Positions 1 through 7,765 of a stretch of DNA of 64,000 nt are shown piece by piece (position 1 is the stretch's first letter; each line of letters starts with the position of its first letter). Made by a program: the position numbers and the translations under genes. The DNA comes from Rhizobium tibeticum. GTDB lineage: Bacteria; Pseudomonadota; Alphaproteobacteria; Rhizobiales; Rhizobiaceae. The stretch spans positions 124,001 through 188,000 of the forward strand of contig NZ_FOCV01000010.1 in the NCBI RefSeq assembly GCF_900110205.1. The letters run 5' to 3'. The notes beneath the pieces are model-generated. The model was not told the origin of the DNA and did no database searches. It was given only the letters and a program-made list of their open reading frames with translations.

Positions 1-469
1 GAACCCACCTCGCTTCGCGAACACGCGCTTGCAGGCTTGTTCCTAGAGCCCGCGATACGGTTATCGCTCCCGAAGTGACATCGCCGGCTTTTTCGAGGAT
101 CGACTTGTCGCTCCCCTTAGTATGCAAGGGTTACCTCGTAAGAACGAACAGTGCGCTTTGATGGTTCGGATCTGTCACGGGCGCTAAATTCCGGCTTCTT
201 TTTGCAAGCCTATAGCAATGCCGTTTGATTTAGATCCGCCCGCATGGTGCGCGAGCCCCACAGCGGCAAAACGTGGTGTCGTCGAGGACGCCTCCAGCCA
301 ATTTGCAACAGGAGGCGATTATACCCGCACAAACGCTTCCAGTATCCCAAGGTCCCCTTATGATCGATTTCATGACCGAGTTCTGTCAGCGGCTCATCGG
401 CAAGATGCGGGAATAGCGCTGCTCCGCGGCAGGCTCACGATAAATGGTCCGCCGCAACATAATCGTGAT
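1..469. other. No gene recognised at the left edge
   Basis: I see no reading frame with a ribosome binding site or family resemblance here. The short open frames overlap each other and look like chance. The segment may hold the degraded end of a gene lying outside the window. Confidence 0.4.
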
Positions 470-494
470 GGAACGACTCCCGATCGAATGGATT
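470..494 (+). promoter_or_regulatory. RpoE2/EcfG-type promoter candidate
   Basis: GGAAC at 470-474 is followed by 18 bases and TT at 493-494, matching the Sinorhizobium RpoE2 consensus GGAAC-N18/19-TT. It lies about 130 bases upstream of the secreted-protein gene at 627. The long distance makes this one of the weaker sites. Confidence 0.4.
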
Positions 495-626
495 GAAACC
501 TTCTGTGCAACTGCGCTGAATCGAAAGGCTGTGGAAAGTCAACTTGCGACATCATGCCTTATGCGCAGATCGGGTTCCGGATCGCCGCCGCTGTGGTATT
601 GCCCGATCTTACTCGGGAGAGATTCG

Positions 627-1259
627 ATGGCCATAATCGATATTCTGACGTCTGTGGCTGTCGCTGCAACCGTGACAGCGTCCATCTCACCGTCTGAGAC
701 CAACACCCCGGTCTTCCGGCCGCTGGGCGTTTCGCAAGATGCCTTGCCGTCAGTGCTCGGCTGCAAACCGATCCATGGCGCCCAGCCGGATGCGACAGGC
801 CAATACTCGTGCAACAATCTGCCCGGCGGAAATGACCTCTTTGACCAATATGTGCTCGCCTATGTCCGCGGGATGGGAATCTGCAACGTCGTCGCGATCT
901 CCCGCTACATCGACGACGATCAGCGCGGCACGACGACACGACAGGTCTACAAAGAAGCGACGTCTCTGCTCGCTTCACAGTTCGGGCCGGCGGACGAGAA
1001 GGTCGACCATGTCGCCACGTCCAAGTTCGGGAAGGACGGAATGTTCAGGCAGGCGGTCATTGCACAAGAGCGGCAGGTGTTCGAGCAATGGGACAGCCTG
1101 GGTACAAGGTTCCAGAATGCCCAGTCGGCCAGCGTCACCATTTCGGGAAGTGAGGACTGGGGACTGGCGGTCTACAGCATTTTTCGCTTTGCCCACAACG
1201 ATGTGTGCCTGAGCAATCTGGAGCACCAAACCGGATTGTCTGGCGAAGACGGCGAGTGA
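627..1259 (+). CDS. Hypothetical exported protein, 210 aa
   Basis: I do not recognise the family. The open frame extends upstream to 444, but I chose ATG 627 because GGGAGAG sits about six bases before it and the N-terminus from there is a short hydrophobic stretch (about residues 5-18) resembling a weak signal sequence. The mature part is hydrophilic and has a few Cys residues (in GCKP, SCNN, GICN and VCLS contexts) that could form disulfides in the periplasm. It ends just before a hairpin at 1287-1312 shared with the convergent neighbour. A stress-type promoter match at 470-494 lies upstream. The function is unknown. Confidence 0.6.
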   Translation: MAIIDILTSVAVAATVTASISPSETNTPVFRPLGVSQDALPSVLGCKPIHGAQPDATGQYSCNNLPGGNDLFDQYVLAYVRGMGICNVVAISRYIDDDQRGTTTRQVYKEATSLLASQFGPADEKVDHVATSKFGKDGMFRQAVIAQERQVFEQWDSLGTRFQNAQSASVTISGSEDWGLAVYSIFRFAHNDVCLSNLEHQTGLSGEDGE

Positions 1260-1282
1260 TCGCAGCTCCGGCGACCGCACGC

Positions 1283-1312
1283 AAAAAGCCGCCGTTCGCC
1301 CGAGCGGCGGCT
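1283..1312 (-). terminator. Intrinsic terminator for the minus-strand gene 1341-1778
   Basis: On the minus strand an 8-bp stem (AGCCGCCG with CGGCGGCT, loop of 10) is followed by five T residues. It sits 29 bases past the stop of the minus-strand gene and in the convergent gap with the plus-strand gene, so it may serve both. Confidence 0.65.
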
Positions 1313-1340
1313 GGAAGACGGGAGCAGCAATCAACTCCAG

Positions 1341-1778
1341 TCAATATGTAAACAGTGCCCGCAGGCGAGCGAATAAACCTGGTCGTTCCGCGCCAAGAAT
1401 ACCGCGTACATAGTGAGCAGCTGTCGCAGCGCTGACCGTCGCGCCGAAATGGCAGTAGCAAAGAACGTTATGCAGTTCACCATCGGTGAGACCGAAGAAC
1501 CTCTTGCCCTGGCCATAGGTATCATCCTCCAGCCCGGCTGCTCGTAGGATCGGATCCTCGAAGGCGACCGAGATCGGCGAGTTATCGCTACGCAGGAGCG
1601 ATAGGACTGACGTCGGCTGATGTTCGGTCTGGTAGAGGGTTGCCAGTCGTCGATGCGGACTCATCTCGAGGAGCTCCACCCAGCGCTCGAGACGCTCGCT
1701 TCGCGACATGATGCGGTGCGGATATGCCTGGTCGATATCCGCAATATTTTGCAGTTGCTCCAATGTCTGATGTTTCAT
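1341..1778 (-). CDS. Hypothetical cytoplasmic protein, 145 aa
   Basis: The frame is open upstream to 1865, but ATG 1778 has GGAG seven bases before it and gives a plausible N-terminus (MKHQTLEQLQ). The protein is soluble with no signal or membrane segment. It begins with a short amphipathic region containing a RSERLERWVELLE helix and ends with an aromatic tail. I do not recognise a domain with certainty. Convergent with the exported-protein gene and closed by an intrinsic terminator. The function is unknown. Confidence 0.55.
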   Translation of the reverse strand: MKHQTLEQLQNIADIDQAYPHRIMSRSERLERWVELLEMSPHRRLATLYQTEHQPTSVLSLLRSDNSPISVAFEDPILRAAGLEDDTYGQGKRFFGLTDGELHNVLCYCHFGATVSAATAAHYVRGILGAERPGLFARLRALFTY

Positions 1779-2242
1779 GGTGGGCTCCATTTGGCTGAAA
1801 TCTGCGCAGCCCCATTTACGCGTACGCCCTGATAAATGAGCTAGGGGACGATGAAGCCCAATCAAGATCGCGCGAAGGAATTATGCGGACGAAAAGCAAG
1901 TGGAACGACAGCCCGCGTTCGCATCGCCCTCGCCAGGTCAGCGCAAATGCGGGTTGCTCGCTCCCGCGGTTCAACTCGCAGATCTCATGACTGCGTCAGA
2001 CGCACAAAATTAGACTGCCGTCAGCCTTGCGCAGCCTTGATTTTCAAACGCCGTTTGCCAAACGCGAAGCAGTGCCAAGCTTCTTTCGGATATCGTTGAA
2101 GAACGGCAATCGGTCCAAGGCAACAAGTCCATTCCGAAAAATAATGTCGCGCTCGGAGAGCATCTAAGTTGACAACGATGGTAAAGTTTCGCAGGAGCGT
2201 ACAAAACCACAACTGCTATCCAAATGGGAACAAAGAGGGCGC
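1779..2242. other. Intergenic region without a supported gene
   Basis: This is the divergent gap between the 145-aa gene and the ABC ATPase gene. TTGACA occurs at 2169-2174, but I see no matching -10 hexamer at a normal distance. No iron-type operator was evident by eye. Confidence 0.4.
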
Positions 2243-3022
2243 ATGTCGACAGCCTTTCTAACAATGTCACAGATTGCCTTTCAAGCCGACGGGAGGAGCA
2301 TCCTTTCGGGAATCGACCTGACATTGAAGAGCGGACGCGTCCATGGCCTGGTTGGGCAGAACGGCAGCGGCAAGAGTACGCTTCTGAAGATCATGGCCCG
2401 ACAGATCGCCCCGACCTCAGGCGCCGTCGATCTGAAAGGTGAGCCTCTTGCGCGCTGGGGCGGCAGAACATTTGCCCGGCAGGTCGCCTACATGCCGCAA
2501 TTTACCCCTGCAACCGATAGTATGACGGTGCGCGAACTGGTGGCGCTCGGCCGCTTTCCCTGGCACGGCACGCTCGGCCGCTTCACCGACGCCGATCAAA
2601 AATTGGTCGACGAAGCCATAGAGCGCACCAATCTCCATCGTTTTGCAGACAGCTCGCTCGCCAATATGTCCGGTGGTGAGCGGCAGCGCGCGTGGATTGC
2701 ATTGATGCTGGCTCAGAACGCGCAATGCCTGCTTCTTGATGAGCCAACCTCGGCGCTCGACCTCCTGCACCAGGACGGCGTCCTGGCGCTGCTGGGCGAA
2801 CTCAGCCATGAGCGCCGGCTGACGATCGTCGTCGTCCTGCATGATATCAATCTGGCCGCCCGCTATTGCGATGAGATCGTCGCTCTGAAGAATGGCCGTA
2901 TCTTGGCACACGGCAGGCCGGCCGAAATCGTAAGGTCCGATGTGCTGAAATCGGTCTTCGATTTGGAGATGGGCGTTTTTCCGCATCCAGTCAGCAGCGA
3001 CCCCATCAGCTACATCCTTTAG
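2243..3022 (+). CDS. ABC transporter ATP-binding protein, FhuC/FecE type
   Basis: This is the ATPase subunit of a siderophore or metal-chelate importer that would power a membrane permease from the cytoplasmic face. Walker A (GQNGSGKST) is at residues 38-46, the signature MSGGERQRA at 142-150, Walker B (LLLDEP) at 163-168 and the switch His at 200. The 259-aa length is normal for FhuC/FecE. GAGGG precedes ATG 2243. No substrate-binding protein, permease or TonB receptor is adjacent, so it is an orphan that must work with subunits encoded elsewhere. The ATPase assignment is firm. The substrate (ferric siderophore) is inferred from family resemblance only. Confidence 0.85.
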   Translation: MSTAFLTMSQIAFQADGRSILSGIDLTLKSGRVHGLVGQNGSGKSTLLKIMARQIAPTSGAVDLKGEPLARWGGRTFARQVAYMPQFTPATDSMTVRELVALGRFPWHGTLGRFTDADQKLVDEAIERTNLHRFADSSLANMSGGERQRAWIALMLAQNAQCLLLDEPTSALDLLHQDGVLALLGELSHERRLTIVVVLHDINLAARYCDEIVALKNGRILAHGRPAEIVRSDVLKSVFDLEMGVFPHPVSSDPISYIL

Positions 3023-3161
3023 GTAGAGGCCGTCATGACCGGGTGACAGCCTGAGGCCCGCAACAGTTTATGGGGCCTGACCTGGGGTGCGGTGTCTCTC
3101 ATTGACGACCCACGAAGGAGCGCTAGCTGAACTGGCAGATTTAAAAGACAAAGTTACTAGG

Positions 3162-3722
3162 ATGGACGAAACAGGTGTGGGCTGGCCAGCGTCGTCATCT
3201 GGTCGGCCAGCGATTCAAGGCGGTGGTAGGCGCGTGAGCAGCATCCAACTTCCCGATGGCGTAGAGGATCATAGCCGCTTCCAAAGACGGGTCTGGGCTG
3301 TCCAACGTCTTGCCTGGATCCTCTTTGCCATAATACTTGTTGCTTGTCTGTTGGGATTGCTTGGACGCGGCGGCCCCTTCTCCTCGCAAACGGTGACGCT
3401 TGCCGGCGCAAGCCTCGAGATCCCATCAATTTCCCGTTGGAACGCCCCTGATCAGATCAGGGTAACGTTTGCCTCATCGGCGGATGCGCGAACGCTGCTG
3501 GTGAATAAACAGTTCTTCGAAGCGTTTTCTGTCGAAACGATCGATCCACCTCCGATGACGACGATTGCCTCCCACGGGCGCGTCGGGTACGCATTTCCGC
3601 CCGACATGGATGCAGAGATGGTCGTCGTACTCAGACTGCAAACGCAGTTTCCCTGGCTTCATGAATTCGAAATCGGGACTGGCAGTGATATCGTCAAGCG
3701 GTCCGTTTTCATTTTCCCATGA
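3162..3722 (+). CDS. Single-pass membrane protein upstream of DUF421 gene
   Basis: The frame is open from 3087. I chose ATG 3162, but the upstream ribosome binding site is weak, and GTG 3234 is a serious alternative because the first 25 residues from 3162 look low-complexity. A single membrane helix (AWILFAIILVACLLGLLG) lies about a third of the way in, followed by a roughly 110-residue domain with no recognised motif. It ends six bases before the DUF421 gene, whose ribosome binding site overlaps its end, so the two are almost certainly co-translated and may form a complex in the inner membrane. The role is unknown. Confidence 0.6.
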   Translation: MDETGVGWPASSSGRPAIQGGGRRVSSIQLPDGVEDHSRFQRRVWAVQRLAWILFAIILVACLLGLLGRGGPFSSQTVTLAGASLEIPSISRWNAPDQIRVTFASSADARTLLVNKQFFEAFSVETIDPPPMTTIASHGRVGYAFPPDMDAEMVVVLRLQTQFPWLHEFEIGTGSDIVKRSVFIFP

Positions 3723-3728
3723 GGTGAG

Positions 3729-4175
3729 ATGATGGACGCGGTCGTTCGCGGTCTTGCGATATATTTCATATTGTTGTTGATCATCCGCTTGTCGGGGCGC
3801 AGAACCTTGGCGCAGATGACGCCGTTCGACCTCGTGATCGTGCTGGTGATATCCGAGACGACGCAGCAGGCCATGCTTGGAGAAGACTTCTCCATAACCA
3901 ACGCCATTCTCCTGATCCTAACACTCTTCACCACCGACATCCTGCTGTCTTATATCAAACGCTGGTGGCCCCGCGCCGCGCATGTCATCGATGGGTTACC
4001 GACGGTACTCGTCAGCGACGGTGTCTATGACGAGGCAGCGCTGAGGGGATGCAGGCTTGACCGAACAGATATCCTGGAGGCTGCGCGCAGCCAGGAGGGC
4101 ATCGAGTCGGTAAAGGACATCAAGTTCGCCATCCTTGAAGTGAGCGGCAACATCAGTATCATCAAGAAGAAATAA
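3729..4175 (+). CDS. DUF421 (YetF-type) membrane protein
   Basis: The 148-aa protein has the DUF421 architecture: three N-terminal membrane helices (about residues 5-22, 33-50 and 57-75), the characteristic RLSGRRTLAQMTPFD segment between the first two, and a short cytosolic beta-rich domain that in this family binds a hydrophobic ligand. GAGGTGAG precedes ATG 3729. It follows the one-helix protein after a six-base gap. Family members are linked to spore and envelope stress in other bacteria, but the molecular role is not settled. Confidence 0.8.
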   Translation: MMDAVVRGLAIYFILLLIIRLSGRRTLAQMTPFDLVIVLVISETTQQAMLGEDFSITNAILLILTLFTTDILLSYIKRWWPRAAHVIDGLPTVLVSDGVYDEAALRGCRLDRTDILEAARSQEGIESVKDIKFAILEVSGNISIIKKK

Positions 4176-4669
4176 CTCACTCATCTGCTTCATGCCGCCC
4201 AGCCGGTCAAGGGAGCAAGATAAGTTCAAACATGCATGGCGCATCCGACCGTAGGTAATTCGCCTTACCCACAGCCGGATGCCTGTTGGTCCGGGAGGGG
4301 CTGGGGACGGCTCCAAGATCAACCACCGAAATCTGAGGAATGTAGGCGCGTGTTGCTATCGCCGCTTTCGACGATGTTTCGCCCTTTGTTCCTACTACAT
4401 AACGTCGAGCGGTCCAAAGAGTACACGATCTCTCAACCAAGGGATGAAAAACACACCTGTCCGAACTCGTCTATTGTCTCTTGCTCGGCTCCTGGTGGCC
4501 GAGAACCGGTGGCAGATACTGGCATCGGTGCGAGCCAGCACGACGTCGCCGCGCCCGCAGACCGCGAGCCGCCGGAACGGTTCTGCAGGCGTGGGAAGAG
4601 GTGCGAAAATTCGCGCTTCTTTGTCGCCAATGCAACCGGATGAAGAAAGCGGCAAAGCGTGGCCCTCCG
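4176..4669. other. Intergenic region without a supported gene
   Basis: Several overlapping open frames run through this stretch on both strands, but none has a good ribosome binding site or family likeness. The last bases lead into the stress-type promoter at 4670. Confidence 0.4.
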
Positions 4670-4694
4670 GGAACATTTGGACGTCGCACAAGTT
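4670..4694 (+). promoter_or_regulatory. RpoE2/EcfG-type promoter
   Basis: GGAAC at 4670-4674, an 18-base spacer and TT at 4693-4694. The start codon of the small charged protein follows 36 bases after, with its own strong ribosome binding site, so position and spacing fit a stress promoter well. Confidence 0.65.
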
Positions 4695-4729
4695 CACCCG
4701 ACATCATTCCGGAATTGAGGAGGATGGTC

Positions 4730-4909
4730 ATGAAATCGTCGACATCTGACGGCGGGCGCCAGTCCGCCAGCGCACTCAGAAAGGAAACTCGTCAGGAGGA
4801 GAGGAAGGTCGAGGAGAGGAAGGGCTCCGCGCTTTCCAAGGGAGCCGAGAGGGTGGAAGAGCGTTCGCGCTCCAGCGACGGCAAAAGTGCCGGCCAAAAG
4901 CAACATTAA
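4730..4909 (+). CDS. Small, highly charged, probably disordered protein (59 aa)
   Basis: ATG 4730 has GAGGAGG six bases upstream. The product is rich in Ser, Lys, Arg and Glu, has no hydrophobic core, and contains a run of Arg/Glu/Lys (EERKVEERK), so it is likely disordered or a single charged helix. A GGAAC-N18-TT promoter lies just upstream, so I infer induction in the general stress response. I recognise no domain. Small hydrophilic proteins of this kind are common in rhizobial stress regulons, but the function is unknown. Confidence 0.6.
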   Translation: MKSSTSDGGRQSASALRKETRQEERKVEERKGSALSKGAERVEERSRSSDGKSAGQKQH

Positions 4910-5290
4910 AGGCTGCACGCCGTTGCCGGCAGCACTTTGAAGTGCTGTTGCCATGGGAAAAACGGAAAAACCGGCACATATACAACGCCAGAGCAGCGAC
5001 GACCGAAGGAAGCGCGCTTCTGCATGCTATTTGCTTGAGCCAACCGTTTGGAGAAACCACGCTCGCGGGTGCGGGGCGGACTAAGAGGGCCGGCGCCGAT
5101 AGGATCACTAGCTTTGGGAGGCAAGCACAGGCCGCCGCGCATTTCCAGCAACCATAAAAAGGAGTGCGAAGGGCTATCGCCTACGCGAAATTGTGGAAAT
5201 ACCTATCCAGTGGAGCCGTATGCATTGCAACAAGGTGACAGACGCCTGCTGTAATGAGTAGGGTTTCCACGTTAAGAAGGGGAACTTACT
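4910..5290. other. Upstream region of the HU gene
   Basis: About 380 bases with no supported gene. The start codon of the HU gene is preceded by GGGGAAC a few bases upstream. I could not fix a promoter by eye. Confidence 0.35.
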
Positions 5291-5569
5291 ATGACCACCA
5301 CCAACGAAATTGCGGACAAGATTGCCGGTGAACACAGCCTCACCAAGGCGCAGGGCAAGGCCATTGTCGAGGCAGTGTTTGCAGCGATCACCGGTGCGGC
5401 AACATCCGGTGCCGAAACCTCTATTCCAGGATTCGGCAAGTTCAAAGTCAAGGACACACCGGAACGTGAAGCCCGCAACCCGGCAACCGGCGCGACCATA
5501 AAGATTGCCCCTGCAAAAAAGGTAACCTTCACGCCCGCCAAAGCGCTGAAGGATGCGCTGAACAAGTAG
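5291..5569 (+). CDS. HU/IHF-family DNA-binding protein
   Basis: The 92-residue protein matches the HU family over its whole length. A helical dimerisation half (residues 1-42) is followed by the beta-arm region, with the conserved GFGKF at about 47-51 and the arm sequence EREARNPATGATIKI at about 57-71 that inserts into the DNA minor groove. It would act as a nucleoid architectural protein. It stands alone, with an intrinsic terminator 90 bases downstream. It differs from typical chromosomal HU in its N-terminus (MTTTNEIADKIAG), so I would call it an accessory HU paralogue rather than HupB. Confidence 0.9.
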   Translation: MTTTNEIADKIAGEHSLTKAQGKAIVEAVFAAITGAATSGAETSIPGFGKFKVKDTPEREARNPATGATIKIAPAKKVTFTPAKALKDALNK

Positions 5570-5659
5570 TACTCCGTAGCGCTGCCAGATGAGTTAAAAG
5601 CGCAACGAAGTGAAGCAACTCTCGGCCGCCTGGCCGAGTGATATTGGGACCTTCTAGCT

Positions 5660-5683
5660 GGCCCGCTTCGGCGGGCCTTTTTT
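5660..5683 (+). terminator. Intrinsic terminator after the HU gene
   Basis: A perfect 7-bp stem (GGCCCGC, loop TTCG, GCGGGCC) is followed by six T residues. A second hairpin (CTCGGCC/GGCCGAG) lies just upstream at 5621-5638. Confidence 0.85.
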
Positions 5684-5711
5684 CGTATCTAACGGCCAAT
5701 CGAGGCGTTGA

Positions 5712-5900
5712 TCATGCCGCTGCAGCCGGGTCACCGATGGGCAGCAGTGCCGGATCACGAGGTGGAGCATTGGGATTTTTCGGATCGGAAGGATCCTCAG
5801 CAGGCCTCGGAGGTGGCCTGTCTTTGGTTCGATCCGGAAAGTCTGGCGCAGACGTCGGGACATCTGGGGTTTCTTCAGGAGTGGGAACTGTCGTAGGCAT
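5712..5900 (-). CDS. Small proline-rich protein (62 aa)
   Basis: On the minus strand AGGAGAA sits six bases before ATG 5900, which singles this frame out from overlapping plus-strand frames. The product is about one quarter proline, acidic and hydrophilic, begins MPTTVPTPEETP and ends in an alanine run, so it is probably unstructured. The upstream region carries a GGAAC-N18-TT promoter in the right orientation at 5924-5948, so it looks like a member of the general stress regulon. No function can be assigned. Confidence 0.6.
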   Translation of the reverse strand: MPTTVPTPEETPDVPTSAPDFPDRTKDRPPPRPAEDPSDPKNPNAPPRDPALLPIGDPAAAA

Positions 5901-5923
5901 TGGGATTCTCCTTTGCCCTTCGA

Positions 5924-5948
5924 AACGACACCGATGTTGGATGGTTCC
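5924..5948 (-). promoter_or_regulatory. RpoE2/EcfG-type promoter
   Basis: Read on the minus strand, GGAAC (5948-5944), 18 bases, then TT (5925-5924). It lies 24 bases upstream of the start codon of the proline-rich small protein. Confidence 0.6.
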
Positions 5949-6078
5949 CGCTCTTCAGCGGCAGATACGGCAGATTTCGTTCCACCCGGCGCAAATTGGC
6001 AAATCAATTGTCGTCCAAGTCGCCATCCCCGTGTCGCCCTCTCATCTTCCACACTTTGGACTTGTAGTCTTGTAGTTC

Positions 6079-7755
6079 TCATGCCGCCGATGCTCTGAGA
6101 CCGATTGCCCGATGAATCGCCTGCCGCAGTTGCTCCTGGGTAAATGGTTTCGTCAGCCGCACCAACTCGGTAAGACCCTGTTCGTCGGGAAGCTCTGCAT
6201 ATCCCGAAGCAAGCACAACCGGCAGTTGCGGAAATGAAGAGAAAATCATGCGGGCAAGCTCTGCGCCGGTCATGCCCGGCATCGAATGATCGGTTATGAG
6301 GATATCAAAATGCTGGCCTTGCGCGAGCAATTCCAACGCTTGGGAGGCAGACGTTACATCGACCGCGACGTGGCCGAGATCTTCAAGCATCGCCACCGTA
6401 CCCATGCTCACCAACGGATCGTCATCGACGACGAGCACGGAAAGGTCGCCACCCGCCCGAAGGTCAGCCTCCGCTGCGACTTCCAGGTCGGCCTGTGCCG
6501 TTGTGTCCACGCGATCGGCAACCGGCAACCAGAGAGATACCGACGTGCCGATCCCCTGTTTGCTTGTCAATGCGAAGGCACCCCCCGATTGGGCCGTCAG
6601 TCCCTGTACCATGGACAGTCCCAATCCGGTCCCTTTCCCAGGGCCTTTCGTCGTAAAGAACGGTTCGGTGGCTCGCGCCGCTGTGGCTTCATCCATCCCC
6701 ACGCCGTCATCGGACACGCATATGCGTACGTATCGTCCAGGACCGATGGACGTCGGCAAAGCGACCAGATCGGCGTCGACGACCAGAGTGATTGTGCCTG
6801 CGCCATCCATTGCATCGCGTGCGTTCATAAACAGATTGAGCAAAGCAAGCTCGAGCTGATTGCTGTCCACGAGGATATTGGGAATATCTTGTGCGAGATC
6901 GAGCGTTACCTCGACGCCTGGCCCGACTGCCTTCTTCAGAAGATCCTCGATACTATCGAACAACCGCAGAAAATCGACGGTGGTCGGCTTCAGCTCCTGC
7001 CGTCGCGCGAATGCCAGCAGTCGCTGCGTCAAGGCCGCGCCGCGCTCGGCTGCCTGAATTGCATTGTTTACCAGTCGCTGTTCGCGAGCGTCTTCTGGCA
7101 GCCGCTTCTTCAACAGGCCGAGGCTTCCGAGGATCGCCATCAGAAGATTGTTGAAGTCGTGCGCCACCCCACCGGTAAGCTGCCCAATCGTGTCCAGTTT
7201 CTGGGCTTCGAACAATTGCGCGAGCGCCTCCTCGCGCTCACGTGTTCTTTGCTCGATACGGTGCTCGAGCTCCTCATTCAACTGACGCAGTTGTGTGGAA
7301 GAAGCCTCCAGTTCGGCTGTGCGTTGACGCACTCTGTTCTCGAGGTCTGCATTCAGTCGTTCAAGCTCTCTTGTTTTGCGATAGAGCTCCGTAAAGACGC
7401 GAACCTTTGCCCGCAAGACTTCCGGGACGATGGGAACAGACACATAGTCGACGGCGCCGGCTGCGTATCCACGTAGCCGGTCGGGCTCAGCCATCATGAC
7501 GGCCGACACGAAGATAATGGCAGTACTCTGGTAACGTGGATGCTCCCGGATCATGCTGACGAGTTCAAAGCCGTCCTGCTCGGGCATGCAGACATCGACC
7601 AGAATTACGGCGATGTCGGTGCGCAGAAGGTGTTCTAACGCCTCCCGCGCGGACTGCGCCTTTATGAGATTTTCGCTGAGGTCTTGGAGGATGACCTCGT
7701 AGCTCAGAAGCTTCGACGGCTGGTCGTCCACGAGGAGGATGTTGACAGTATCCAC
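6079..7755 (-). CDS. Hybrid sensor kinase with receivers at both ends (558 aa)
   Basis: The start is GTG 7755, preceded by GGGAG seven bases upstream and ten bases after the stop of the giant kinase gene, so the two form an operon. Order: N-terminal receiver (about residues 4-120, phospho-acceptor Asp54 in VILVDVCMP), a coiled coil (about 125-185), a His-kinase domain with H199 in GGVAHDFNNLL, an ATP-binding domain with DGVGMD and GTGLGLS boxes, and a C-terminal receiver (ILITDHSMPG). There is no membrane segment, so it is cytosolic. The first receiver has YVSVP where the usual Lys-Pro would be, so it may signal unusually. It probably takes its input from the neighbouring kinase. Confidence 0.85.
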   Translation of the reverse strand: MDTVNILLVDDQPSKLLSYEVILQDLSENLIKAQSAREALEHLLRTDIAVILVDVCMPEQDGFELVSMIREHPRYQSTAIIFVSAVMMAEPDRLRGYAAGAVDYVSVPIVPEVLRAKVRVFTELYRKTRELERLNADLENRVRQRTAELEASSTQLRQLNEELEHRIEQRTREREEALAQLFEAQKLDTIGQLTGGVAHDFNNLLMAILGSLGLLKKRLPEDAREQRLVNNAIQAAERGAALTQRLLAFARRQELKPTTVDFLRLFDSIEDLLKKAVGPGVEVTLDLAQDIPNILVDSNQLELALLNLFMNARDAMDGAGTITLVVDADLVALPTSIGPGRYVRICVSDDGVGMDEATAARATEPFFTTKGPGKGTGLGLSMVQGLTAQSGGAFALTSKQGIGTSVSLWLPVADRVDTTAQADLEVAAEADLRAGGDLSVLVVDDDPLVSMGTVAMLEDLGHVAVDVTSASQALELLAQGQHFDILITDHSMPGMTGAELARMIFSSFPQLPVVLASGYAELPDEQGLTELVRLTKPFTQEQLRQAIHRAIGLRASAA

Positions 7756-7765
7756 GACGATCTCC

